Below, one piece after another: positions 9,828 through 23,000 of a DNA stretch of 64,000 bases. A program made the position numbers and the translations under genes. The stretch's first letter is position 1, and every line of letters starts with the position of its first letter. The stretch lies in NCBI GenBank assembly GCA_036898135.1, contig CM072512.1:16285597-16349596 (forward strand). The letters run 5' to 3'. This stretch comes from Oncomelania hupensis (taxonomy: Eukaryota; Mollusca; Gastropoda; Littorinimorpha; Pomatiopsidae). Below the pieces are notes generated by a model. That model saw nothing but the letters and a program-made list of their open reading frames with translations, was not told where the DNA came from and searched no databases.

Positions 9828-10320
9828 AACCGACTTGCATTTTTTTAGAAACTTCTGAAAATTCTCTCTCATAGCATGGCCCTTCCTTTTTCCAGCTGCA
9901 CATTCATTAATTATAGCACTGGTCTTGGTTCTAGCTGAACCATAGCTCTTTGCAATTTCACTGTCCGGGAACATTTTTTTGAAAAGTTGTCCAGCATGGT
10001 CCGATGCCGAAATAGGCACCACCAGAAATTCAGTAAAATATGCCTCTCTTCGAATTGTTTTCAAGTCTACATCTTTCGTTGAAACATAGCTAGCGATTGA
10101 CGAAGTACATGTTTTTTCACATCATCGAAACCGCCATGCGCGACTGAAAAATCAAACTCACAAACACGGCATCGAGCGTATTTGCTGTTGACTTTTGATG
10201 TGACGATGCAAGGATAATCCTTAGCGTAAGAAGGAAGAAAGTTTTGCTGCCTCCTGTTTTTTTAGAAGCGATTTCAGCAGTAGCAGGGGGAGATTTACTA
10301 GTGCGTTTCCGCGGCCTACC
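9828..10320 (-). pseudogene. hAT transposase N-terminal region, broken
   Basis: In order on the minus strand: a basic start (MAGRGRPRKRTSKS), a zinc-finger-like segment YARCRVCEFDFSVAHGGFDDVKKHV in another frame, then ISASDHAGQLFKKMFPDSEIAKSYG and GSARTKTSAI. This finger (C-x2-C, HGG, H) and the ADHA..LFKKMFPDS block are features of hAT-related ZNF862/KIAA1586-like transposases. It is split by frameshifts and then by the nested retroposon at the residues KSVTKMQSA. Confidence 0.65.
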
Positions 10321-11020
10321 TCTGCCCGCCATGTTTTTCTTTGCTTGAGAAAGCATGTATACCATTGGTGGTTCAGGAAATCAACGCGACCATTGATTGG
10401 ACAAAACTGTATGCAAATAGGTTTATTCTTTTTCCGGTCTTCTGATAGTATTATAGCCATCGCACACGATGCAGCCAGTGCGCGACCAATCAGAAGGGTT
10501 CGTTTTTTTTTATTGTCAAAACACGCGACTTGGCCTACCATATCGCTGGCTGCGTCGTGTGCGATGGCTGTTAACAGTGCTGTAACTGTTGTACCGATAA
10601 ACCAGATTTAGGGTTCACAAAGACCTATGATCGTTTTTTTTTAAACTCATCGTATTAAATCGTGGTAATTTCGTATTTTTTCAATTTCATCGTAAAATAA
10701 TACGGTCAAATCGTACTGGTTGGCAGGTCTGAGGGACGGACATCCAATTATTTTTTTAACCGTTATCTTTGGACTACCCAGGACTCGTCTAGCAAAGATT
10801 TGCAAAAACCTGGATTTATTTTGTGTATGGGTTTGGTGAATATTTTAGTTTTGTTAGGAAATATTCAACACACAAAAGCATTTTTTTTCTCTTATTTATT
10901 TTTTTCTGTTCTTGCGCCGAAGGGTGCAAATACATGACAAGTCATGTAAATGAGCTCACTTGAAGGCAAGCTAGTTAATTCTGAACAGTCCCCGACAAGC
11001 TGCAATGTAACTTGATTCGC

Positions 11021-14000
11021 TCAACTCCAAGCGTCGGTGTTGCCACCTCCCCACTCGTTGCTGGCAGGTGCAGATGTCGTCCAATCATCCTTGGTGGACA
11101 TGGCCCAGTCCTCTGTGGTTGCTGGAGCAGCAGCAGCAGCGGCGGCTGTGGGAGCAGCACCAAAAGGTGCTACGGGAACGGGGGCCACAGCCTCTGTAGC
11201 CCAATCCTGCACCTCAGCAGCGGCCGTATCTGGGGCCCAAGCCTCCTGAGCTGGCGCCTCATCCCTCTGGACAATTGCACGCTCCTGAGCCTCCTTCTCT
11301 TCCTTTTCAACCTGTACGGGGATTAAATCAAAATGATTTTTGATAGTTTGATGCAACAAAATAAGAAAAATTATTGTTCCACATGAACTTGCAGGCATAG
11401 CGACTCATTTTCGATACCAAGGACACACCTCTGGGTGTGGATTCTTTTATATACTATAAGTGTCATTTATTCAAAGTCTGACCTGAGCATTTAAAGAACT
11501 TACTAATCAAGCATGCAAATTGTAAAGTACAGGGAACAGGAAATTATTCTCACCTCCTCAGGATCTCTGTAGAAGTAGAGATCCACCATGACGTCCCAAG
11601 GGTGGTCACGGCTGATGGTTCCACGCAGACGCAGAACTTCACGAGCAAGCATCCACCACATGGTACCAATGGCCATCTGACCCTGTAATAAAACCATCCA
11701 CAACTGTTAAATTCTCTAAATATAATGAATATAAAAGGCGACAAATTGCAATGACCTACAATACAAAGATGCTCACTGCATTAATTCGTACCAATTGTTA
11801 CACAAAAAAGCAAAGCCAAACAAGTATAAACAAATACACTGCATGAAAAGTAAAGGTATGTCCTTCACATGGTTTTCCTAAACCCTTCTGGCCAGCTAGT
11901 GGCTAGGGTAAGGACTGGAATATGAGAAGGTCACTTATCGCAAAGAGCCTCGGAAAAAGCGATTGCTTTCCAACTGTGTGGAACGGGTTCTAACTGCATT
12001 AGTTACCTTACAAGAAGGTAGGCAGTTCCCATACAGCCACACAGTTGAGTACGAAAACAAATGTAAAATATCAGTGGGAGCCTCGAGTTACCTTGTTGTT
12101 GCATGGGATGGCAATGTCCACGTATCTGAGGGGGGAGTCAGTGTTGCAGAAGGCAATGACAGGGATGTTGACGTACGAGGCCTCAGTTACTGGCTGGTGA
12201 TCAATGCGAGGATCAGTTACCACCAACAAGCGGGGCTCACGGAAAGCAGCCTGAAACATACAGATGTAAACAATACAGCACACGCTGCTTTGCCATTCCT
12301 TGAATAAAAATCTCATCCTTTTTCAACTTATTTAGAAAAAGAAGCTGTCCTTTACATGGTTTTCCCAAACCCTTCTGGCCAGCTAGGGCAAGGACTGGAA
12401 TATGTAAAGGTCACTCAACCCAAAGAGCCTCAGGAAAAGTGATTGCTGTCCAACTATGTAGAAAAGGTTCTAACTGTAACAAATACCTTGCGTACAAGGT
12501 AAGACAGTTCCTATATAGCTACAAAGTTGGAAATTGGAAAACAGTAACACAAAGTATGATTAATCCAATAATAATTGCATTCCTAGCAATCAAAAACACT
12601 TTTAGCAGCACAACCAACATCACAACTACACATGTTCAACTTCTGGTCCGAACCTTCAGAGCTAGCTGTAAATTCCCACAAGCATTTTCGCAACATATTT
12701 TTACCAGTTTTTATTTTATTTTATTTTGATAAAATGTTTATGTGTTGAGTATAGATAGATTATGACAGTACAGGCGCATGATGTAATGCAGATAAACAGA
12801 TTGGTTGGACAACTTTTTATTACGCATTTGTGCTGTCGCATGTAAATAGCAACAGTGCAACACGTGGTTCACTATCTCTTGGTATTGCTCTTCAGAAGCA
12901 GGATTGTTGGCTACCCTAACTGACCTCTTTATACTTGTAATACAGGTGATGTGATACAGTGAGTAAGTAGCAATGTGAAATTTTTTTGCTGTTACACCGT
13001 TGTTTTTTCTTTTTTTTTAATCAATGGTTGATTCAGCCACGATGCTTGAATCTTGATAAGTGTAACTCAGTTTATCCATGCCACCCGTCCACTCAGCAAC
13101 AAGGCAGGAGTCGACGTATGAAGTTTTCCAACTTTATTCAGTATACATCAACAACTGCATACAAGATCGCTCAATCGCTTTTCCCACTTTCACTCTTTCA
13201 AGACGACACAGTGCACCGCTAATTTAGTCCCTCTATAATCGAGAGAATGTTTGAATATTACAGCGTGACGCAATAACAGCCAATCAGAATAAAATTTGTC
13301 ACCGGAACAATCAACCGTTTTATGTCATATAACTATTTAGGTTAGAAGAATCTCTTAGCTACCACTAGATTTATCTACATGCTTTGATCGATGATAAACA
13401 ATTCTAGAAAATTCTCCAATAATATCCACCAACGAAAATTATAAACATTATACAAAGCTTCTTCTAACAACCACGCAAAATCAAATCTAAGGTAAATACA
13501 CCCTGATATTGCATGCTTTGCAAAACAAAACAAACGGATCTATCGAGCTCCTCTCAAATGTAACAAATACAATGACGGTGTGCGAGTCGATGTTGCGTGA
13601 CTGTCTTTTTTAATTTGTATTGGGTTTTTATTTGTTTTTTCTATGCACGAAGCGAGTTCTCTAGTATTTTGTTATATGTACTTGGAGCCAATAAAAAGTT
13701 AAAGTTGAAGTACATGTAACAGTTTGAACACAAGGCAGGCAGTTCCTACACAGCTACAAAGTTGGAAATTTAAAAAAAAAGTTTCATTTGTACCACTAGC
13801 ACAGAATAGATGGAAACCAGAATGCTCTAGACACACATGCAAGGAGCTCCAGACAGGTATCCACATCCACATAACCTTGCACACCATAATACAATATACA
13901 GGGTGGTCCAATAAGTACTTAGCCTACCAAAGAAAAACAAAAATTTTAAAAAAGTGGCGATTTATTTTTTCAATATAGTCTCCTTTTAGTTTGATACACT

Positions 14001-17000
14001 TGAACCAGCGATGCTCCAACTTCTTTAATGAATCCATCTGAAAAATACGTTTTCTCGAGGTCTGCAAAGTAGGCCTCCGTGGCAACGATGACCTCGTCAT
14101 TCGACTCAAATTCCGCCCGGCGAGTGACTTTTTCAAATTTTGAAACAAAAAGTCGCACGGAGCCAAATCTGTAAAATAGGGTGGATGGGGCAGCAGTTTG
14201 TAGTCCAATTAGGCCGTGGCGAGGGCGGAGGTGTAAGCAGACTCGTTATCATGGTGGATGAGCACTTTTTCAAAAATCCAGGGACGCGCCCTCTTCGACA
14301 CGTGGTCAAAATAAAACTATGAGCCCGCTCCGGCTGAAATCTCGACAGTAGCCCTCTACGAGAATGTACTACATGATAGTAAATTGCTCTTGCGATACTG
14401 GCACCATCGGGCGGTGAGGCTAAGTACTTATCGGACTGCCCTCGTAATGTGGAAGCTGGGAGTAGGAAAATGACAATAAACAGAATAGAAAGTGGGTACG
14501 AACACAACTAAAACAAAGCATAACACAACTACAAATACTTCCAGAAGAAAAGCGGTCTGATAAAAATCTGTCCATTACATGGTTTTCCTAAACCCTTCTG
14601 GCCAGCTAGTGGCTAGGGCAAGGACTGGAATATGTAACGGTCACTTAGCCCAAAGAGCCTCGGGAAAAGTGATTCCTCTCCAACTATGTAGAACAGGTTC
14701 TAACTGTAACAGATACCTTGCATACAAGGTAAGACAGTTCCTGTATAGCTACAAAGTTGGAAATCGGAGAAAAAAAAGTAGCTTATCTTCACAATAACTA
14801 TGATTAAACCAATAGTAATTGGATTCCTATAGCATTTAACAAATAGCTTGAACACAAGACAGGCAGTTCCCATACAGCTACAAAGTTGGAAAATAAATAA
14901 AAAAGTTTCATCTGTACCACTAGCACAGATTATGAAGGATTAACCAATAAGTGCATTTCAATAGCATGAAAACCAGAGTGCGCTAGACACACATGCCTCC
15001 ACGCAACCGTGCCTTTAACTAGTAGCACACGATAATACAATATAAAAAGGAAGCTGGGAGTAGGAGAATAAAACAGAATTAGAAAGTGGGTAGGAACACA
15101 ACTAGAAACAATGCATAACACAACTACAAATACTTCCATAAAGGAGGTCTGATAAAAAGCTGTCCATTACATGGTTTTCCTAAGCCCTTCTGGCCAGCTA
15201 GTGGCTAGGGCAAGGACTGGAATATGTAAAGGTCACTCAACCCAAAGAGCCTCAGGAAAAGTGATTGCTGTCCAACTATGTAGAACAGGTACTAACTGTA
15301 ACAGATACCTTGCTTGCAAGGCAAGACAGTTCCTATACAGCTACAAAGTTGGAAATTTGAGAAGAAAAAAAAAGTGGCTTATGTTCAGTAAAACAAGACC
15401 ATAAACAAACCAATAATAATTGTATTGCTATAGCATGGAAACAAGAATGGTCTATATACAAGCAACTTAGTAGCACACAATAAAACTTGGAAGTCTGGGA
15501 GTGTGAAAATCATAATAAAACAGCAAGGACATGACTAAAACTATGCATTAGACGTTACAAATATTTCCAGAAGAAAGAAGTTCAGAGGAAAATCTGTCCA
15601 TAACATGGTTTTCATAAACCCTTCTAGCCAGCTAGTGGCTAAGGCAAGGATTTAATAAGTAGCGAGGATTTAATAATTTATTATTTATTTATTTATTTAA
15701 TCGTTCTTATATAGCGCTTTTCCAGCTCAAGAGCTGCTCAAGGCGCTGACCGATACAGGATCTAACTCAAGCCGCCCGAGACGCCCACCCACAGCCTTTG
15801 GGCGCATGGTCTGACGCCCGGACAAATGAGCACAATCCTGGGCAGCCAGGGATGGGGGAGAAGGACCTAGGTGCATGCTGGGTGTTTTCTTGTCACCGGC
15901 ACTCACCCGTCTAGGACATGAGCGTCAGGATCTTTAAAGTCCGTTATGATGGAATGTATGCGACACAGACTAGACCTCGGTTTATACTCTCATCCGAATA
16001 AGTAATGGACACTCATCCCAAAGAGCCTCAGGAAACCTGATTGCTCTCCAATCATGTGAAATGGGTTCTAAATGTAATAACACTTTGTAAATCAAAATTC
16101 CCAGCTCCCATGCAGCTACACCATTGGAAACTGAAAATAAAGGTTTCCGTTAGACTGCAATTTATAAACGTAAGATTTACATAATGTGTTGGATTCTCTT
16201 CAATATACCCAAACTGAGACAAGCTACATCCATGTTTCCAAAATATACTTTCTTCTTTTGAAAATTTCCCATTCCCTAACAAGTTTTCAGTTCATGTGCA
16301 TGACAACCTGCTAAAAACTGCTCACATGAAAACCACTTCTCCGATTACTCTTCTTGATGAACATCCTTATAAGAAGTAAATGAACACTCAAGACAAAAAT
16401 CTGGAAACCAGAAATTAAATCCTTTATAGTACAAAAAAAATTCTCCTTTGACAAGTTATTATATATCTTGGGAGATTCTTGGTTTAGCCTCAAATAGTTA
16501 AGATTCCTGGCCTGTCACTGGATGAATTGTGCAATTGGATCCTTCATTTTAAATTAATGTCTTCTAAATCTGTCCATTACATGGTTTTCCTAAACCCTTC
16601 TGGCCCGCTAGTGGCTAGGACAAGGACTGGAATATGTAATGGTCACTTAGCCCAAAGAGCCTCGGGAAAAGTGATTCCTCTCCAACTATGTAGAACAGGT
16701 TCTAACTGTAACAGATACCTTGCATACAAGGTAAGACAGTTCCTGTATAGCTACAAAGTTAGAAATCGGAGGGAAAAAAAAGTAGCTTATCTTCACAGTA
16801 ACTATGATTAAACCAATAGTAATTGCATTCCTATAGCATTTAACAAATAGCTTGAACACAAGACAGGCAGTTCCCATACAGCTACAAAGTTGGAAATTAA
16901 ATAAAAAGGTTTCATCTGTACCACTAGCACAGATCAGGCAAGACAGTTCCTATACAGCTACAAAGTTGGAAATTTGAGGGGAAAAAAAAGTGGCTTATGT

Positions 17001-20000
17001 TCAGTAAAACAAGACCATGAACAAACCAATAATAATTGTATTGCTATAGCATGGAAACAAGAATGGTCTATATACAAGCACCTTAGTAGCACACAATAAA
17101 ACTTGGAAGTCTGGGAGCATGAAAATGATAATAAAAGAGCAAGGACATGACTAAAACTATGCATTAGACGTTACAAATATTTCCAGAAAAAAGAAGTTCA
17201 GAGGAAAATCTGTCCATAACATGGTTTTTTGATAAACCCTCCTAGCCAGCTAGTGGCTAAGGCAAGGATTTAATAAGTAACGGTCACTCATCCCTACAGG
17301 GTCCCCAGGAACAATGATTATCAGAAAGTAAGCACCTTTTAAGGACTTTTAAGGACCTCGTAACAAATATTAAGGAAGGGTAATTAAATATATTTATGTA
17401 GCTGTAAATAAGTGAACAATATATTATGAAGGTCACAATAAATAATATGTATTGAAATAGTATTTAACGAGAGCAACTATTTATTACATACCGTTTAAAT
17501 AGACAGAATGCACTCGCACCAACTCAGCTAATAATAACACTGGTAAAAAGTTGCCATCATGGGTCTACATCAATGTCTTTAACAGCAATAAACTTCATTT
17601 TAATAAAACCGACATGGGAAAGACTTGAGACACCCAAAAGGACTGTTTCAATTATAAGCAGAATTACAACAGCTTCAGTTCTTTCTCTTTCAGTTTCATT
17701 TCAATCTGTCCACCAAGCCGAGCGACTGTACATAATTTTTCTTTGGATGTCAATCTAAGCGTGTTGGCACGGGCTAAAAGTATCAGGCTGCTCTGCTGTT
17801 ATGCAACTAAGCAAAGGCTGTCTGCTTCAATTGTTAAGTGTCTGGCATCATCTTCTTCCTTCTTTCTCTTTTTCTTGAGTGTGTCAATTTCTTCAGTTAT
17901 TAAAGCACGTTTGACTTGTTTTTGATCCTGAACCTTCTCCTCTCGCTGAGCTTTCAGGAACTGTTCGTACCTTCCCCAAGCATTTCCAGCAGCAGCTAGT
18001 AGCTGGGCATCGATGGCGACATTTGTTACTCCATCAACATTTTGAATGTGGTCAATCATAGTGCGTCTTGCCTTTAGAGAAAGTTATGAAAGGTTGTCAG
18101 TGGTGTATCGAGTGCCTTTTTCAAAATAGAAAAACTGTAGCAAGTTGGAAGCGTTATCTTTTTCTCTAAAGCTGCTTTCACATAGATTTCAAGAGCAGGT
18201 AGCAGATTTCTCACTCACCGTGCAGGTGCAATGTTTTCAAGCCAACGATGCCGACAGAACTTCAAAGGAAGCTCACTGGACCCAGATACTTTGAGGTAAT
18301 CTTCACGTCGAGGGGAAGTATCAAACAGCTTAAATGCAGATATAAGGATGTTCTCAATGTCCCAACCAGAGGCTTTGCATCCACACTTAAATGCATTATG
18401 AATGGTGTGTAGACCACAACTACCTACAGAAAGTAAGGCCAGTCCATCATGGTTCAACTTTAGGTCATCATTAATCATTTTGTGAACACTCCAATTGACA
18501 TTGGGGCCATCCATGTCTAACTGAAGAAGACCTGGCTTCTCAAGGTTAAAATATGTTAACACAGATGACAGTTCTTTATCTAAGTTTGAAGCAGTTGCAT
18601 GCCCAAGAAAACAACTGGTAAGATATCGTGTTTGCACTGGATTTTGTTCCCAGAACCGAATCCACACATCCATCTGCTTAATGTTCTTGTTAAGGGACTC
18701 GTCAAAGAGCAGCACATAACCGGTTTTTAAATCAGACTTTATAGATTGTACAAGCGCCTCTGAAAATTGAAGGCCCTGGTTTAGGTTCGGCGCTCGAGAT
18801 ACTCTAAGTCTCTGATGAATAAAATTGATCAACGCCAATGGCTCCCACATTTTCTTTTACATTTTTCTTATTTTTGCACTTTTCATGTGTGCCTTTAGGG
18901 CGGCTTCTCCCATAGCAGCTAAGTTGATCTTCGAAACACAAAGCCGACATTTCGCTTGTCTACGATCCTTTGGATCGGCAAGAATCCAGTCTTTATAGCG
19001 AATCCAGTTATCTTGAAAAGAACACTTCCCTGGCATTTTTTGTAGATCTATCTATGGCCGACGTGAAGTCTCGTATGTGAGAAATATCGCAAAATTTGCA
19101 GAAATTTGGTACTAGCGGGAAACATGGAAAGGAGGGGGTTGTGACGTCAGTCCAAGATTGAATAAATGAATAATTAATTGTGAAAGGTCACGCATATGAC
19201 ATCATTATGAATGATCAATGATCTAGATTTTTTTAATGTTTTTATTTCTTTTAGTTACAAATACTAAATAAATAAAAACTAATAAGCACTTTATTATTTT
19301 TCTAAGGACCTGCCAAGTGAAAAGTAAGCACTTTTAAGGCCTTATTTCTGGAAAGCCAAAACTACAAACTTATACTGACTTATAAGGCACCTACGGACCC
19401 TGTCCCTAAGAGCCTCAGGAAAAATGATTGCTCTCCAATCATGTGAAATGGGTTCTAAATGTAATAACACTTTGTAAATCTAAATTCCCAGCTCCCATGC
19501 AGTTACACCATTGGAAACTGAAAATAAAGGTTTCCGTTAAACTGCAATTTATAAACGTAAGATTTACATAATGTGTTGAATTCTCTTCAATATACCCAAA
19601 CTGAGACAAGCTACATCCATGTTTCCAAAATATACTTTCTTCTTTTGAAAATTTCCCATTTCCTAACAAGTTTTAAGTCCATGCGCATGACAACCTGCTG
19701 AAAACTGCTCACATGAAAACCACTTCTCCGATTACTCTTCTTGATGAACATCCTCGTTAGCAGTAAATGAACACAGGCAGCCAACCCTATCTGAATGTGA
19801 TGTTAAATATAAAACCTCACGTCTCTGCTACCACATCATCTCTGGAACTGCTCCTAGCCATCTTTCCGAACTTATGACTGTCTATGTTCCTTCTCGGTCT
19901 CTCCACTCCTCTGCAGATGAAAGGATGTTCCGTGTACCAGAATACCACAGGGTGAGACACGGTGGTAGAGCTTTCAGCTTCTTCTCCGATCAGACCTGGA

Positions 20001-23000
20001 ACTCGCTACCTCGGTCCGTCCGTCACAGTCCTTCACTAGCGTCTTTTAAAACGACCTTGAAGACGCATCTTTTTAGAGAGGCCCTTTCTTAGGCGCCATG
20101 AGTGTTGTTAGTTATTTTTGGTGTTGAGATGTATATGTGGTTGCGTGTTATTGACCAATGTACGCATGTTGTGTTTACATTTGTTTGTGTAAAGCGCTTT
20201 GTGATTTTGGAAAGCGCTCTATAAATTTTATTATTATGTCAGAGCTAGCCACAGTTTAAAGTAGAATAAAATCCATCTCAAGACAAAAATCCGGAAACCA
20301 GAAATTAAATCCTTTATAGTCCAAGAAAAATTCTCCTTTGACAAGATGTTATATATATCTTGGGAGATTCTTGGTTTAGCCTGAAATAGTTAGGCCTCCT
20401 GGCCTGTCACTGGATGAATTGTGCAATTGGATCCTTCATTTTCATTAATGTGTCTTCTAAATCTGTCCATTACATGGTTTTCCTAAACCCTTCTGGCCCG
20501 CTAGTGGCTAGGACAAGGACTGGAATATATAATGGTCACTTAGCCCAAAGAGCCTCGGGAAAAGTGATTCCTCTCCAACTATGTAGAACAGGTTCTAACT
20601 GTAACAGATACCTTGCATACAAGGTAAGACAGTTCCTGTTTAGCTACAAAGTTGGAAATCTGAGAAAAAAAAGTAGCTTATCTTCACAATAACTATTCCT
20701 ATAGCATTTAACAAATAGCTTGAACACAAGACAGGCAGTTCCCATACAGCTACAAAGTTGGAAATTAAATAAAAAGGTTTCATCTGTACCAATAGCACAG
20801 ATTATGAAGGATTAACCAATAATAAGTGCATTCCAATAGCATGGAAACCAGAGTGTGCTAGACACACATGCCTCCACGCAACCGTGCCTTTAACTAGTAG
20901 CATACGATAATACAATACAGGGCTAGAAATTAACTTTTTTCTTAGGGGGCCACCGGGCCCCTTGATTGAAAAATTTGAGGGCCCACAAGCAACTTTCGGG
21001 GCCCAACTTCAAAAATAATGCAAACAAAAAACAAAAGAATTATTGACAATATAATAAGTAGAAAGTACAATTTGTCTGATAATCTAAAATAAAAACAATT
21101 GAATTTCCAATTTTGCTGAGTGATGTCATTTTTATTTGCCTTTTCTTTCACTTTCAAACATTACCAACAAAAAAGGGGAAAAAATACACACACAGATTGT
21201 TTTAGCAACTGTATGGCGACGATATGTAGCCATACTTTCGTACTTGCAAAGATAAACATTTTGCGCTTATGTTGTGCCATAGCCTTTTGTTTATTATATT
21301 AAAAAGATATTGAAGTGTATATTAAACTTTTGAGTGCAAAATTAAAGGGTTTTCGCTTCTTTTCTCTGTTTTTTTTCTGTCCAAATTTAGGGCACCGGTG
21401 TGAGTTGCTTCCCGTGGCCCAAATACGAAACTGCCGAGTAGAGCTAGCTGTAGCAGACGAATTATTTTGCGGGCCAAGCGGGCCCTCCGCTTTTCAACTT
21501 TCCGAGCCCGAAATCAACTTTGCGGGTTTTTGGCCCCGGGCCCCCGCTAATTTCGAGCCCTGCAATATAATGAGGAAACTTGGAGTAAGAGAATAATAAA
21601 ACAGAATTAGAAAGTGGGTAGGAACACAACTAAAACAATACATAACACAACTACAAATACTTCCAGAAAGAAGGTCTGATAAAAATCTGTCCATTACATG
21701 GTTTTCCTAAGCCCTTCTGGCCAGCTAGTGGCTAGGGCAAGGACTGGAATATGTAAAGGTCACTCAACCCAAAGAGCCTCAGGAAAAGCGATTGCTGTCC
21801 AACTATGTAGAACAGGTACTAACTGTAACAGATACCTTGCTTGCAAGGCAAGACAGTTCCTATACAGCTACAAAGTTGGAAATTTGAGAAGAAAAAAAAA
21901 GTGGCTTATGTTAAGTACGGGCAGGCCCTTCATAGCAGTAGGTCACACTTCTAACATTTGCCCTCCAACCTCTTTGTTTCAAACTGGTCTAGCTCTTTTC
22001 TTTAATGCTTTTATGCAATAAACCTTGCATGAATTTTAAAGATGATGTTTTATTATTTCGTTTGAGTGCATGGGTGAGTGTGGATATGGTACCGTTATTT
22101 AAAAATCTGATAGTTTAAAGCTTGGATCAATGCTCAGCGATAATGATATGAAAGCTCAATACCATACAGTGTAGCTCACTAGACAAGGCTTTCTCTCTCT
22201 CATCTCAGTTGTGAGGAAGTCTACCTACTAAGCTGGAAAAAAGTAAAAAGGTAAGGCAGACAAGCTTCCCCTACTTTTATTTGTTACAAGGAGTGCGAGG
22301 GAAGGTGACACCGATGCAATCATATTTACTAATTAAAGAAAATCTGCAGGTTATAGTGAGTAGTTCTCACATTTAGATGAGACTCGAAGAGTAGGACCCA
22401 TCTAGCCTCTGCTAAGCTGTGTGGATCAAGCAGCGACTTCCAATGCCAGTCACACTAGTTGCAAATTACTTTATTCAACTGTTTTTTTTTTTTTTATGTC
22501 CGTTACATGGTTTTCCTAAACCCTTCTGGCCAGCTAGTGGCTAGGGCAAGGACTGGAATATGTAACGGTCACTCAACCCAAAGAGCCTCAGGAAAAGTGA
22601 TTGCTCTCCAACTGAGTGGTACAGGTTCTAACTGTAAAGAATACCTTGCAAGAAGGCAGGCAGTTCCAAAACAGCCACCCAGTTGGATTGAATATGTGAT
22701 TTAAGTAAGAGAGTTAAAAAAAAAATGATTCTATACAATAATATTAAAATATAGCATTCTCACCTGGATCTGGTTAGTGAAAGTACCAGGGGTAAACCTG
22801 CCAGCAATAGGAGTGGCTCCAGTTGCTGAAGCGAACTTGAGCACAGCACGCTGTCCATAGGGGCGAGCAGAGATGACACAGATGTCAGCTGGGTTCTCGA
22901 TAGCTGCAATGGCACGAGCAGCAAAGACAAGCTTTTCCCAGGTCTTCTTCAAGTTGATGATGTGGGTACCTGAAAAATGAAAAGTATTAATAAATCAATT

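Larger units (their letters stand above)
8910..10731 (-). mobile_element. hAT-like transposon, 6-bp TSD (copy E1)
   Basis: Termini are CAGACCTGCCAACCCC on the left and the inverse of CAGACCTGCCAACCAG on the right, flanked by a direct 6-bp duplication AGGGAC (8904-8909 and 10732-10737). Inside, on the minus strand, is a decayed transposase. Subterminal 'cgtatt/aatacg' motifs recur near the right end. A long inverted repeat, 'agccatcgcacacgatgcag' near 10457 against its complement near 10548, lies upstream of the transposase. A retroposon is nested at 9261-9810. Confidence 0.8.
17208..19515 (-). pseudogene. H/ACA snoRNA-like copy 7, split by a hAT element
   Basis: 3' half at 17208-17296 and 5' half at 19403-19515, separated by a 2.1-kb transposon. 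Most similar to copy 5; the flank after it repeats 16050-16500. The closing stem is already degraded. Confidence 0.7.

Noticed and set aside
14579..22704. Repeated plus-strand frames of about 70-100 codons beginning [17 protein letters not shown]
   Set aside because: They are antisense readings of the snoRNA-like units. Stem covariation, H/ACA boxes and host-gene strand favour RNA genes on the minus strand.
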